From: Symsagittifera roscoffensis
Taxonomy: Eukaryota; Xenacoelomorpha; Acoela; Convolutidae
Length of the DNA: 64,000 nt
Assembly (NCBI RefSeq): GCF_963678635.1
Contig: NC_087063.1
Coordinates: forward strand, 83,683,574-83,747,573
Direction of reading: 5' to 3'
Shown: positions 9,423-19,899 of the stretch, piece after piece
Position numbering within the stretch: position 1 is the first letter of the stretch
Layout of the letters: every line of letters begins with the position of its first letter
The notes under the pieces: generated by a model
Told to the model about the DNA's origin: nothing
Database searches by the model: none
What the model saw: only the letters and a program-made list of their open reading frames with translations
Program-made: the position numbers and the translations under genes

Positions 9423-11224
9423 GCCGCCAACTTGGATCACTACACCGATCAAATTCCCACCCAACCAATCTTACCTCTCCAATCCCAATAATACCACTTT
9501 TTGCTTTTCCGCCACCCGATTTTCCATCTAGTAATGTAACATCAGGCATGAATTCCGACACTAATTCACACATCTCAGTTTTATACTCCATCTCACAGCT
9601 AAATAACCCGAATATTGAAACCCCCGATGAATTCGCCGACTCAGAACCATCCCCATCCAATAATTTTCATAACTCTTCTAATTTTTCTCAACCCCCTTTT
9701 CAACCCATATTATCCAATAACCCTGACCCAATTACTCCCACACCCTCTTATGCTTCCCAAGTTACCCCAACCTATTCCTCATACCATTCTGACCAATCAT
9801 CTCATTCTCCAGACACCCCCCGAATCTCCCCAGAGCTAGATAATTTTATTACCCTTCAACAACAACCCTACCACCTTAATACCCCAACCATAAACCAAAT
9901 CTCCTCCACAATAAATTCATCCAACCCCCCTACCCCTACACCCTCTTCAAATTATACTGAATCACTAGCACCATCATCCACATCAACTGAATCTTCACTC
10001 AACACTAATAGAGCTTACCGCACTTTTAAAAGAAAGTTCCCCAACCATCCTTTCCCAGCAAAACCAGGAACAGCCCGTGAATACATCAACCACCCCAAGC
10101 ATACTAACACAAAAGAATTTTTAGCCATCACCTTACCCTCATTCCCACAATACACCTTAAACACCCCCCACGACACTAACGAAACACGCAACTTCGTAGA
10201 TGAATACGTTTTAATGCCTACTCTCTCTTGGACCTCATATTATCATTTCACTAACCCTCTTTGCTTACCTTTATCTAACACTCACATCGATATAGAGCGA
10301 AATACGGACATACTATATCGACTCACTACACCACTAACACCTAGACAATTTACTTACGTTGGATATAAAAAATCACTAAAAACACACACTGCACCTAGAG
10401 CTAACGAATATACACTCGAATACTATGATCACAACATCATCAGAGCTAACCAAGATCAATTCTTAGACGACGATCGCTTCGCTAATCCACAAATTACCGA
10501 GAAATTTTTCATCAAGACACCATATACATTCACACTAAACATCTTCGACCGAAAGTTTGATCACATTATTTCAGAAGCACTAACAGACACACAAGCATAC
10601 GAAAGTTTTAAAGAACGCTTCCAAATATTTTCACTAACCTTTCATTTCCTTGCACCACACGAAAGAGATTTACACTGCTCACACGATATTATGTTGCGCA
10701 CTAAACAAACCCACACATATAGTTATTATCGTTTCATCCAAAATCACTTTGACCTACACACACCCTCTAGACAACCACACCATCGTTTTCAATTCATTAA
10801 TTCCAAATACACTTCACCATTTTTCCTAAATTTCACATATTGTATTAAAGACACTAACCTCCATGGTATTCTTCGTAATTATGACCCCATAACCCAAATG
10901 TACATCTTCTGTCCCATTACCAAGACCTTCAACGCCGAAGAATCCCGACCCTTCCTTATCCCGCACGAGTTTGTACAACCCATAGAAATCCCAATTTTAG
11001 AATTCATCCACAACACTAAATTCAATCACAAATTATATAACTTAATCCAAAACACACCTTATGAGTTTGCAGTTGGCACTGAAGAACTAACCACTATTAA
11101 GGCACTTCAATTGCTTTGGCCACTGCTTCAAACTAAAAATATCATCCGCATCTTAGCTAAACTACTAACAACTTCAGAACTAATTCACGACATCTTCCCC
11201 CACGGTTTTTTCCCCGACGACTAA
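9419..11224 (+). CDS. 601-aa ORF downstream of env, unknown function
   Basis: Intact ORF whose ATG lies in the ATGA overlap with the envelope stop (stop 9420-9422). Such an overlap could permit termination-reinitiation from an env mRNA. Residues 1 to ~200 are low-complexity (Ser, Pro, Asn, Thr). Residues ~200-601 look like a folded domain rich in Phe, Tyr, His and Thr, with few Cys and no transmembrane segment or signal peptide. I see no zinc finger, protease or nucleotide-binding motif and do not recognise a family. The position 3' of env recalls accessory genes of complex retroviruses, which is inference from position only. A strong splice donor follows the stop at 11226-11233. Confidence 0.75.
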   Translation: MSRQLGSLHRSNSHPTNLTSPIPIIPLFAFPPPDFPSSNVTSGMNSDTNSHISVLYSISQLNNPNIETPDEFADSEPSPSNNFHNSSNFSQPPFQPILSNNPDPITPTPSYASQVTPTYSSYHSDQSSHSPDTPRISPELDNFITLQQQPYHLNTPTINQISSTINSSNPPTPTPSSNYTESLAPSSTSTESSLNTNRAYRTFKRKFPNHPFPAKPGTAREYINHPKHTNTKEFLAITLPSFPQYTLNTPHDTNETRNFVDEYVLMPTLSWTSYYHFTNPLCLPLSNTHIDIERNTDILYRLTTPLTPRQFTYVGYKKSLKTHTAPRANEYTLEYYDHNIIRANQDQFLDDDRFANPQITEKFFIKTPYTFTLNIFDRKFDHIISEALTDTQAYESFKERFQIFSLTFHFLAPHERDLHCSHDIMLRTKQTHTYSYYRFIQNHFDLHTPSRQPHHRFQFINSKYTSPFFLNFTYCIKDTNLHGILRNYDPITQMYIFCPITKTFNAEESRPFLIPHEFVQPIEIPILEFIHNTKFNHKLYNLIQNTPYEFAVGTEELTTIKALQLLWPLLQTKNIIRILAKLLTTSELIHDIFPHGFFPDD

Positions 11225-11225
11225 C

Positions 11226-11233
11226 AGGTAAGT
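11226..11233 (+). promoter_or_regulatory. Consensus 5' splice site just after the ORF stop
   Basis: AG|GTAAGT (cut after 11227) begins two bases after the TAA at 11222-11224. It matches the metazoan donor consensus exactly. It could serve splicing of the 3' untranslated part of the element, or read-through into the host intron. Confidence 0.4.
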
Positions 11234-12958
11234 ATGAATTAAATGAATATTACTAACTAATTAAAATATTAAAAAACTCACCATACTTTATCCATGTTTT
11301 CCTTAGATTTTTAGCCTTCATCCGACGATCACCTACAAAAACCACAAAAGACAAATAAAAATCGCAAATTTCATCAAACAGATTTCAAAAATTCTATTAA
11401 TCTCTTACACTTATAAATTTATAAATTTAATACCAATGCAGTAAATTCATTTCTAAAATTTTCCCCCACAAGCAGTAAATCTAATTATGATGAAAATTTG
11501 TATCTTAATATTCCCCCATGACTAGCAGTAAATTTCTAAATTCTATGTAGTAAATTAAATAAATGCAAATGCAGTACTAACCTTTTGATATTTTCATTCA
11601 TTCGCACAGAAATTCTATCCACACTCGCACAGCTCGCCCACGAAGAATTGTTTAAAATAATGAATTTCAGTTTCAAGTTTTCACACTCAACAACTCTAAC
11701 ATATAATAACATGTTTCAAACTTTCCTTTAACCCGGTTGGAAAGGAATCATATACTAAACAAAACTAACCAACGCAGCTTACTAAATACCACAAATCATA
11801 GAATAACAGCATGACTTAGAAAAAGAAACCAACGGTACCCAAACCGGATTAACCCAGTTTAAAACTGGATAATTTATTCTTTTGAAGACTACTATAAAGT
11901 CTAAGAAAGAAATAATAAAACACAAAAAAGTCGAAAGACAAACCCATACCACAAACAATTTGATTTTTGAAAAAAGGACACAACCAACAAAACATAAGTA
12001 AGACCACAACAAACTCAACATAAAACGTTGTCACATAACAGGACCCCTCACAAAAACCGCATGAAATCATACTCCCACTCCTGGCCTAACCCACCAGGAA
12101 GGACGTCCTGAGCATGCTCTATAGCCGGCCTAACCCACCGCGCTACATCCACGCTTTGTGACCACACCACTATTTTTAATAAGAGCTACTCAAGTGTGAG
12201 TAACTCTTCAAAATAACCGAACTAAAACAAAAAGCTTTTATGAAAACAACTAACTAAAATCATTATTAAAAAATATTAAACTAATAAAAGTTTTATAAAA
12301 TGTAAAATCACATGATGCAATATATAGATCAGAATACAACACCAAGGACGAACATCAAAAGACAAGACGACCCCACTACTCTCGAGAGAGAATGACCAAC
12401 TACAATCGATATGCCGCTCACAATCACAACTCAAAGGATTTAGAGTACGACTTGACCTCGCAGAAAAGGACTTCATTGAACTAGACCAATGACCACCTCG
12501 ATGTTCAAGTATACGTACAGATCCGAGTAACCAGGCATCCCCTCCACGCACAATCTCCACGCCATTCCCAAACTAGATCATACACAAAAGAAGTTCTCCA
12601 CGCAGAACAGAAAAACCTGACATAACAAACCATTCTGAAATCAGATTTGAGTTTGTTGCAAAGACGTAGTCGTTGTCACTAGAAGACACAACGTCTTATG
12701 TCTCTAACTCCAGCTTCCTGGAACTTCCCTAACAAAAGAGGAAACGGAAGAAAATTATGATGTTCGCCAAAAACAAACGTCCATCATCCATCCTTCGAAT
12801 TGCAGAAGAACTATTCTAAAAAACTCTGTAAAACCCAGATGGGTGGAACCTGATCTAAACTACATTTTATGATTGGATAAATTAAATGTTTTACCGATGT
12901 AAAGTATTTAATATTAACCAATCATGATCCATCTAACTAACAACCCACTTATTTGTAA

Positions 12959-12986
12959 GTGCTGAAGTTACTTGTAATTTCAGCAC
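12959..12986 (+). other. Perfect 8-bp stem hairpin
   Basis: GTGCTGAA and its reverse complement TTCAGCAC frame a 12-base loop. It sits 60 bases upstream of an AATAAA in the probable LTR, so it may be an RNA structure near the polyadenylation site. The role is inferred. Confidence 0.4.
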
Positions 12987-13047
12987 CAGAGAGATTTGAA
13001 TTTAACTTAGAAATTAGTTGGACTCTCCCGAGCACTTCAGCAGCCGC

Positions 13048-13053
13048 AATAAA
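13048..13053 (+). terminator. AATAAA poly(A) signal of the gypsy/env element
   Basis: AATAAA in the putative LTR, about 1.8 kb after the last ORF of the element and before the host serine-protease exon. Confidence 0.4.
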
Positions 13054-13270
13054 CCAGTATACCCTAGATCTATTGAGCCTAGCAGAGACTAGTTAAACAA
13101 CCTGAGACTAGATAGTATAAGAGTAAGATTAGGATCGGTATTAGACTAAGAAGTTGCACGAATCTATCCGGCCGAAAATAAGATAGCGTGACGAGCAGAC
13201 GGTGTACCCTATCCGAAATTACTCTATGAGTTACACTTCGGTCCTAACTCAATACGGCAAAGTATTCCAG

Positions 13271-13435
13271 AGAAAAGAATAGCCGGAGGCTGGAACGCTG
13301 AAGTGCCCCGCATGTTCTATGCTCGGGTTGGGCAGAAATCAGCCGACGGAGTTTGGAGTCTGTGCGGAGGCACCATAATCTCCCCGTGGATGGTTTTGAC
13401 AGCTGCGCACTGTTTCAGCGAAAACTTCAAAGACC
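13271..13435 (+). CDS. Serine protease (S1 family) exon with activation site and catalytic His
   Basis: Chymotrypsin-fold protease exon. KRIAGG is the activation cleavage site with the new N-terminus, CGGTIIS and TAAHC follow, and His is the first catalytic residue. The exon ends at the donor C|GTGAG (13436), phase 1, which fits exon 26819-27343. The acceptor is taken at tattccag (13270), but the frame is open back to 13192, so the exon may be longer. Propeptide exons must lie upstream, before or beyond the gypsy/env element, which thus seems to sit in or next to this gene. The secreted location is inferred from the family; no signal peptide is in the window. Confidence 0.85.
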
Positions 13436-13593
13436 GTGAGTTTTTTGCCAGAATATTTTCTAATCCATAGCATCTTTTCTAAACATCAAACACAATTCTA
13501 AACTGTCAAAAAAAATTTGCTCATTCCGAATCTTTCCGGCTCTTTCTGCAGTCGAAACTTCCCCTCCCTTCAAGTTTTCTCTTTTTATAGTTG

Positions 13594-13793
13594 GGCTCTT
13601 TTTCTTTTCCCCCACCTGCAAATTTTCATAATTAACATTAGTGATCACTTTGTCCAATTGTCATAAAAGTTGGCATGCAGTCTAATTAGGCCATGACAAA
13701 CATGTTTAGTCTTCATAATCAACCTTGTAAAACCATTCGTTAGACCATAAAAATGATGCTCGTGTGAGGTGGGGGACACAAGGAAAAAGAGCC
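13594..13793 (+). mobile_element. hAT-type MITE, family A
   Basis: 200-bp element starting GGCTCTTTTTC and ending with the inverse (GGAAAAAGAGCC). It is flanked by 8-bp near-identical repeats, TATAGTTG (13586-13593) and CATAGTTG (13794-13801). The termini are followed inside by C-rich/G-rich blocks and an 'ACCTGCAAA'-type subterminal sequence shared with the other family A copies. No transposase. Confidence 0.8.
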
Positions 13794-14399
13794 CATAGTT
13801 GCTTAAGGTATAATTATGGCTGGCTCTTTTTTACTTCCCCACTCCCCCCCCCCACACATATTTGAAAATCAATTTTATGAAATCAATACTCAATTTTATG
13901 AAATCAATACTCTTAAGGCAACAAAATTCAGCTTATGCTGAAAAAACTAAATTTTGTGAACAGATTTGTTCTTCATACTCCAGGTAATTAAACAGGCATC
14001 ATACTCGCATGAAACAATGGTGTTAAAGATTGCAGTGGTGTGCGGTGAAAACGGGGTGAGCAGACCAAATTTTTTGAAGATTAACCACCCGCCGAAGGAA
14101 ACTGAGGCATCGAGTCCTTCAAAACACTGAAGGATACCACTTTGGGCTCTTTTCCAGTTCCCCCTTTCAAATTCAATTTTGAAAAGTCTATTTAACATTG
14201 TCATAATGCCATGAAATTTGGCGTGGCGAACAAATCGACTACTGTGAACAAATTTGATCTTCATACTTTACAGCGTAACGTCACGCGTTGGCGATCCTTC
14301 GGCCTTCGGTCCTTTGTCAGAGTTTGAGGCCACACAAAATTGTGCTGAAATTTTGGCTGAGTGATGTTCGGCTATATTAGTTTTCAGATGTCTGCTCTT

Positions 14400-14603
14400 G
14401 GCTCCTTTTCCTTTTCCTCCCCACCTGCAATTTTTTTACTACTAAATTTACTGTTCAAATTGTCCGATCATTATGAAAATTGACATGCGGACTTATTGGG
14501 GTGTGCCAAACACTTTGGTCTTCATATTTAATTTTGAAAACCACTCGTTACACCATAAAATTGATGGTCGTGGGAGGTGGGGGAGGGGATGGAAGAAAGA
14601 GCT
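14400..14603 (+). mobile_element. hAT-type MITE, family A
   Basis: 204-bp copy, GGCTCC...GAGCT termini, with 8-bp target repeats CTGCTCTT (14392-14399) and CTGCTCTG (14604-14611). Its interior aligns with the copy at 13594-13793. Confidence 0.78.
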
Positions 14604-14740
14604 CTGCTCTGGTCTAAAGGTCTTTTACATTATTGGCTCTTTTCCAGTTTCCCACCCCCCTCGTAAAATTTCTAATTAAAGCCATTTTATTTCCCAAGTA
14701 GCAGCACCAAACTATTCTTTGATAAATTCAATTATAACAA

Positions 14741-15254
14741 GACTGCTTGTATCAGGGCCAAGCCCTGAATGTTCCGACTGCCTTTTAAGGTTAATGGATC
14801 AGTAATTACATAAATATCATTAAGATAACAAATTTAATTTAAAAAAAATGAAAAAATTTTCCATGAAAATTATCACCCACACGCCATATAAAATGCAAAA
14901 GAACAGATTTCGCTCCTTTTAATTAATCAATTATGGCAAACAAACTTCCTTGAACCAATTGGAAACCATTTCTAAGACGGAATAAATCTCAGCTTACGCG
15001 TTTATAGCACGAAGTATATCGCGCAATAATTGTCCCAAATTGGACAAAAGGGCAATCTTCAAACCCCCATAACTTTACGAAAAAAGATCATAGGTAAAAT
15101 ATCTTTTCAAATTTAAGATCAAGACAACAATACCTTATGAATAATCTAAAAAAATTCCGTCAAAAATGGCTATTTAAAAAGTCGAATATTGTCCGAAAAA
15201 AAAAAACCCACCCCGAGCACAAACAATCCGTTACTTTCGTATCGAAAGTCGGAA
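14741..15254 (-). repeat. Interspersed repeat R1, minus-oriented copy
   Basis: About 515 bp, one end near CTTGTATCAGGGC and the other at GAAAGTCGGAAC. It aligns in reverse with 26057-26530 over most of its length, including the segments around 'AAGACGGAATAAA' and 'CCACCCCGAGCA'. More fragments lie at 30.5-30.9 and 35.2-36.6 kb. No ORF; origin unknown, probably non-autonomous. Confidence 0.65.
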
Positions 15255-15289
15255 CAATGAAACGTATATCAGAAATAAAGTTTCATTTT

Positions 15290-16019
15290 TTACTTAACAG
15301 GTTCGATGTCTTTGTGTTTGCCACATACTGACAACAATGCTAGTCTTCGTTTTAATTGGCTTGACGGCCGCAATCGCTTACCGTGCGAGCAAGAAAGCGA
15401 ACGAATTGTCGGACACCAAAGCTGATCAAGTTTTCTGTTTCCCTTGTTTTCTTGTAAAGGCTTCGTCTCGGTCAAAAGTCACGTTTTTTCCCTTTACAAA
15501 GAGTCGTATTAGTCTGTCCCAGAAGTCTTTGGTTAAAATTTCCTGAATTTTGAGAACCGGATAGTATTGTGTTAACTTTCTTTGTCCCTCAGTCCCCAAA
15601 CACAAGTAGATATGGCTCCTGCTTTTGATGTCCGCTTCTTTCCACGGAATCCCGTCTACTGTTGGACCAAGGTTGTCCAAATGTTGACAATGGTTTTACC
15701 ATGCTACCCGTTTCTCTTGGTTGCGCAGATTGTGATCTCGTATTTGCGTGTTGGTTTCCCCCTCGATAGTGAGTTCATACCTCGGTTCTTGGGGTTTTCG
15801 TATAGCTGGGGGGTTTTGTAAGAGCTTTGTGAAGTTTATTCCGTCTTTCGCGACAATGCCGAGGAATAGTTGTTGGTTCCGCTGAGGCTTTCTGGTTCCG
15901 CTGAGGCTTTCTGCCAGAACGGTGTGAGTCCCAATGGGTTTGTTCCCAAAAAGTTGTAGAAATTTGTTCAGCTGTTCACGCTGACACGTTTTAATGCAGT
16001 TTATAACATCAAAAGTCAT
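15290..16019 (-). pseudogene. Gypsy-type Gag relic
   Basis: Three broken minus-strand frames together read as a Ty3/gypsy capsid domain. Notable pieces are a YLCLGTEGQRKL segment and a later NVTFDRDEAFTRKQ segment. Both have counterparts at the same spacing in the Gag of the element at 57162-63132 (YLCIGDKAQRIF and NVTHERGLFYDTKQ). Frameshifts and a lost start make it non-coding. No LTR or pol is attached, so it is an isolated fragment. Confidence 0.6.
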
Positions 16020-17241
16020 TTTAAAACTTTCATTTATTGGATTTCAGAAAAAATCAAATGGGGGTACTGAAAAAGAGCCCAACGGAATTATATAAAATCA
16101 ATAAAATCTTCGGACCAAGTTAACATCCTCCCCCATCAAATCCATTTAGGGGAGAGAATGTTAAGTTGGTTCTGAGTTCGAACTTACAAACAATCACATT
16201 AGAGCATTTTACCTGCAGCGCTAAGTTGATTGAATTTAAAATGAACGCTGGGTTGGAGGATCTTAACTTGGTCTATTTGGGGGAGGGGGGATGTTAAGTT
16301 GATCCAAATTTTTTTCCAAATCAAACTACTGGTTTAGATCAATTTCCAAAATGAATTGAGGCGAGCTTTTTAGACTTATTAATACGTTAAAACAATAGTA
16401 GATATTGACTACATCACTTTGACCTTACATGATGTGTGACTGAGATTTAAAAACCAACTTATGATTATTTTTAATCGTTTGACACCATTCATGATTTTTC
16501 AACATGAAATTTTTTAGATGGCAATCGTAACCTTAAAAGCTTTGTCCTGATAAGAGAAGGCTTGCCATTGTTCAGTTTGTTTTTTTCCTATGTGTAACCC
16601 AACTAATCAAGGTCAGGGACAATGTTTTTGGCCCGAACAAATCAATAGAACTAGTCAAACGAAATGAAAGTCTCCCACTGGGAACTCGTCTATTTTCCGA
16701 GGTAGCACTGGAGCTGATGACTCTACACTCTGCTATATTTTCCCTCTTATACGCGGGAACAACACCTTCTTGACTCGGCTTGGGCATTGGCCTTGTTTTC
16801 ATCCACGAAAGTCGATTTTTCACATAGCAGTGATTGATCATTGACTTCTCTTGTTATAATCTGCTCAAATATAATTTTCATTACAAACCGATTTTCAACC
16901 GACTTTTTTAATATGTTCAAATAGCCTAATCAGCTTTTTTATATGTTTTGTATAATTTCAGAGAAACCCCAACCCCAGGTGGGATCGAACCCTCAAGCTA
17001 GGGGTTGGCAATCTCGTACTAAAATGACCTAGTAAATGTAGCATTTCTACCTGATTTATTATAGTTTTTGTTCCTGTAGTTTTCCTGCTATTGCAATTTA
17101 GCGCTAATAAACCTCGTTACACTTTTAGCGTCAATTTATAAGGCCAGCAGCTTAGATAGTTTCGTTTTGAAGCGACAAGACATATTTTGTCTTGATAAAT
17201 AACCTTGTAAAAACGCTGATGAGAGGTGGGGGGGGGGGGGC
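16020..17241. other. Intronic spacer with MITE debris
   Basis: No gene recognised. It holds a tRNA-like relic (16971-17035, minus) and, from about 17150, the right half of a family A MITE ending in a long G-tract (17227-17258). Confidence 0.4.
16971..17035 (-). repeat. tRNA-like relic
   Basis: On the minus strand a B-box-like GGTTCGATCCC lies downstream of an A-box-like TTAGTACGAGA at tRNA spacing, and AGGT/ACCT can pair as part of an acceptor stem. The anticodon arm is poor. Best read as a tRNA pseudogene or tRNA-derived SINE head. Confidence 0.35.
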
Positions 17242-17843
17242 GGGGGGGGAGGAAAAAGAGCAAAACAGCAATTTTTTCAGATGATTGTTAGATTGGTACA
17301 TTTCATGATTTTTTGAAATCAAAAAGTCGTGAGAAAGCAATTGCAACTGATTTTGTCCTGATACGAGAAGGTTTGTCTAAGTTCAGTATAACTTCAAGAA
17401 CAATATTAATTGAACGAAATTTGATCGAGCTAAGAACCGTCGAGCGTCCAAAAAGTTTTTTTTCTTTCTAAAAATACGTTTACTGTTTGCTACTCAAGTC
17501 ATAAATATCATACAACCCGATTTGTTCCCGCTATGTGTTGCGATGCAAATGTAGAGAAAAGATGCATATAAAACTAGAGTATAAATGCATATAAAATTAG
17601 CAAAGTGCATACAAAATAAGCGCAGTGCATATAAAACAAGCACACCGACCGGTTCTTGTGGCTAGCTTGCGCCAAATGATCTTAAAAAAAACGAGTTGTA
17701 TCGAAACAATCGGAAGTTGATTTTGTGGTCTTGATTATGCAAACCGTTTACAGTTGCTTATTTCTTGTTATGTGTGGTGTGTTTACCGAAAAACACTCAT
17801 AATTAAATTTGTTTGATACAGTTTTTTTCTGAGATTGAGCGCA
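17242..17843 (+). repeat. Probable 5' LTR of the BEL/Pao element (+)
   Basis: 602-bp sequence repeated almost exactly at 25049-25648, with short differences only. It ends in GAGCGCA right before a primer-binding-like site. The left edge is a MITE-like G-tract plus GGAAAAAGAGC, so the true LTR start is masked. Confidence 0.65.
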
Positions 17844-17848
17844 CATTT

Positions 17849-17866
17849 TGGCGCCCCACAAGGGAC
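17849..17866 (+). other. Probable tRNA primer binding site
   Basis: TGGCGCCCCACAAGGGAC lies five bases after the end of the 5' LTR-like repeat. It starts TGG, complementary to a tRNA CCA end, as in LTR retrotransposons. The second repeat copy (ending 25648) is not followed by this site, which sets the element's orientation as plus. Confidence 0.6.
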
Positions 17867-17984
17867 CGATTGCTCTATTAATGAGTGACACCGAAGTCTA
17901 ATTTTCACGAAGTCGGTCGACACAATTATTCGCGACTTATCGGACAGTTATTTGCGCATTTGCTCAGAGGACCGAAAACCGAAA

Positions 17985-18115
17985 CAGTTGGCCACGAGTG
18001 TCTAGTTGGCCGATTGTCCAGTTGGCCGAGTGTCTAGTTGGCCGACTGCCGATTATCCAATTGGCCGATTGTCCAGTTGACCGAATGTCCAGTTGGTCGA
18101 GTGTCCAAATAGCCG
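17985..18115 (+). repeat. Minisatellite in the BEL leader
   Basis: About seven imperfect copies of a ~17-bp unit reading AGTTGGCCGATTGTCC with drift. It lies between the primer-binding site and the first ORF of the element. Confidence 0.75.
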
Positions 18116-18629
18116 AAAGTTTTCTGTAAGCCGATTGACGACAAAGCAGACAGACGAAAGAACAGACTTGCGGAAGAGAGGCCTGTTCAGGTGTCCGGAT
18201 TGCTGACTTTTAGTTCGGGTGCAGCTGTGTTTTTCTCACACCGGAAGTTTTTGGATTTTTTTCCCGATGACGCCAATCTCCAATTAAAAACTGTAAGAAG
18301 TTGCCAAAACTTCTAAAACTTTCCATTTGTGCTATAGTTTTATATACGATGTACTATATGCTAGAATTTTCCCCGCAAGCTAGCACCCGGTAATTTTTTC
18401 TCAATACCCAAAATTTTTGGACAGTTCCGTTGAACTGAAATATCTTACAATCGGTACATAGACGAACTGACTCGACTTTTTTTTCTCGATACCAAAAATT
18501 TTTGGATATTTGTGAACGGAATATTAATCCGTGAAATCGGAACATAGACAAGAGGTACTGGACTAGTTTTTTGGATTAGTAAACGTCCCCAGAATTCTGC
18601 AAAACTGTGCTGTAACATGACACCAACCT

Positions 18630-19270
18630 TATGTTGAGTGGTCTGGTAGCAAAATATCAGGCAAATTAAGTTGAGTTTTTTCATCCTCAGGTTTCTTCCG
18701 CGTGTGTTGTTGGAACTTAACCAAGTTGCCTGATCCGCCACCCACCATTGGTGAAATTGAAAACCAGTTCGCTTCAAGTAAATCAAAGCCGTTTCTGCCC
18801 GTCCGATTATTGACTTCGTTGCGTGACCGTATTGTTAAGTGGTCAGGTACGGTGATATTAAGTGAGTTAAGTTGAATTCTTTCATCCTCAGGTTTACTCC
18901 GTGTGTGTTGTTGGAGTTCAACCGACCTACTTAATTTTCCAACCCCATTGGTAACTACCGCCGCGAATAAGGGCTCTTAGCGTATGGTGTTCATACTAGG
19001 GGCCAGTTCTTTAGACCACGCGCTCCCTAAACTATCCGCATCGTCTCAAAAGCGCGTGAAAGAGACTTGTATTACTGCGTGTGTGTTGTTGGAGTTCAAC
19101 CGACCTACTTAATTTTCCAATCCCAATGGTACTTAAGCGTAACGAAGCCGTCGCATAGGTCCCCTTAAGTATATGGTATTCATTCTGGGAGCTAGTTCCT
19201 TGGATCGCACGCTCCAAAAACTTCCCGCTCCGTCACAAAATCGCGTCAAAGATACTTGCTTTACGAAGCC
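18630..19270 (+). repeat. Degenerate tandem duplication covering the start of the accessory ORF
   Basis: Two clear units of about 180-190 bp share a GTGTGTTGTTGGAGTTCAAC segment (18903, 19081) and both hold a start reading MVFILGASSLD (ATG 18984 and 19173). A more diverged third unit lies at about 18630-18830. The upstream ORF copy is cut short after ~40 codons. Confidence 0.6.
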
Positions 19271-19812
19271 AGCTTTAAGTTTAAACTTTAACGCTAGGGA
19301 CTCCCACAAAACAATACAGTACTATCCTCATCAGTACTTGTCTCACCGTAACGACCTTGTAATTTGGCACGACGCCATTAATAACTCGATAAGTAGGCGC
19401 CCCAATAACAAAAACCGCAAGCTGAGTAGTGAGCAATTTGTCAATTTATTATTAATGTATAGGACAAAAATTTGTGCGATCGTATACTGTAGACGGAATG
19501 GAACCGAGTTTATAGAGGAAAGTTTAGGTTCAACAGGTATTCTCGTTCTGAACGTCGTTAAAGACGTTATCTCTAAGCGTAAGGCTAAGGACCAGGTACT
19601 AATTGAAGTACAAAGAGCTTGACCAGCCTCCTTCCCTTGAGTTAAAGACTCTCCTCGTTCTAAGGCGTTATAGCGCTAATCTTAACATCCTTAACACACG
19701 TAAGAAGCGGAACCGCTTACCCCTCAAAGCTCGGAAAGCTATAAAAAATAGTCTTCAGGCAGAAGCTTTGAGACGTCAAGTTCCCCCAACTTGTAAGTTT
19801 ATGTTGATTTAG
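19173..19812 (+). pseudogene. Accessory ORF of BEL element, SGNH-hydrolase-like, one frameshift
   Basis: ATG 19173 opens 149 codons; a one-base shift near 19610 continues it to TAA 19812, about 213 residues in all. Near the N-terminus ILGASSLDR resembles SGNH block I (G-x-S). NDLVIWHDAINNS resembles the hydrophobic strand plus the block III Asn. The C-terminus is strongly basic. No DxxH block V is seen, so esterase activity is doubtful. SGNH ORFs are known from CR1 LINEs and DIRS/Ngaro elements; I do not know them as standard in BEL/Pao. Position between the primer site and gag suggests it belonged to this element. Confidence 0.45.
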
Positions 19813-19899
19813 TAATGCAAATTTAATTGCTTACCAAAACAATATCTCATTTTTTTGATTGTTTTCTATAAGTGAGCATCCGTAGAATACTATCAATTT

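Larger units (their letters stand above)
11225..13191 (+). other. 3' untranslated region and probable 3' LTR of the gypsy/env element
   Basis: No long ORF. The A/C-rich, G-poor base use of the element continues to about 12.6 kb and fades afterwards. A hairpin (12959-12986) and an AATAAA (13048-13053) suggest that the R/U5 part of a 3' LTR ends near 13.05-13.15 kb. The 5' LTR is outside the window, so the LTR borders cannot be set. Confidence 0.45.

Noticed and set aside
16572-16841. 89-codon minus-strand frame as a gene
   Set aside because: No motif, no splice or homology support, within intron sequence; likely chance.
17985-18115. CRISPR-like array
   Set aside because: The units are contiguous and drifting with no spacers, in a eukaryotic retroelement leader.
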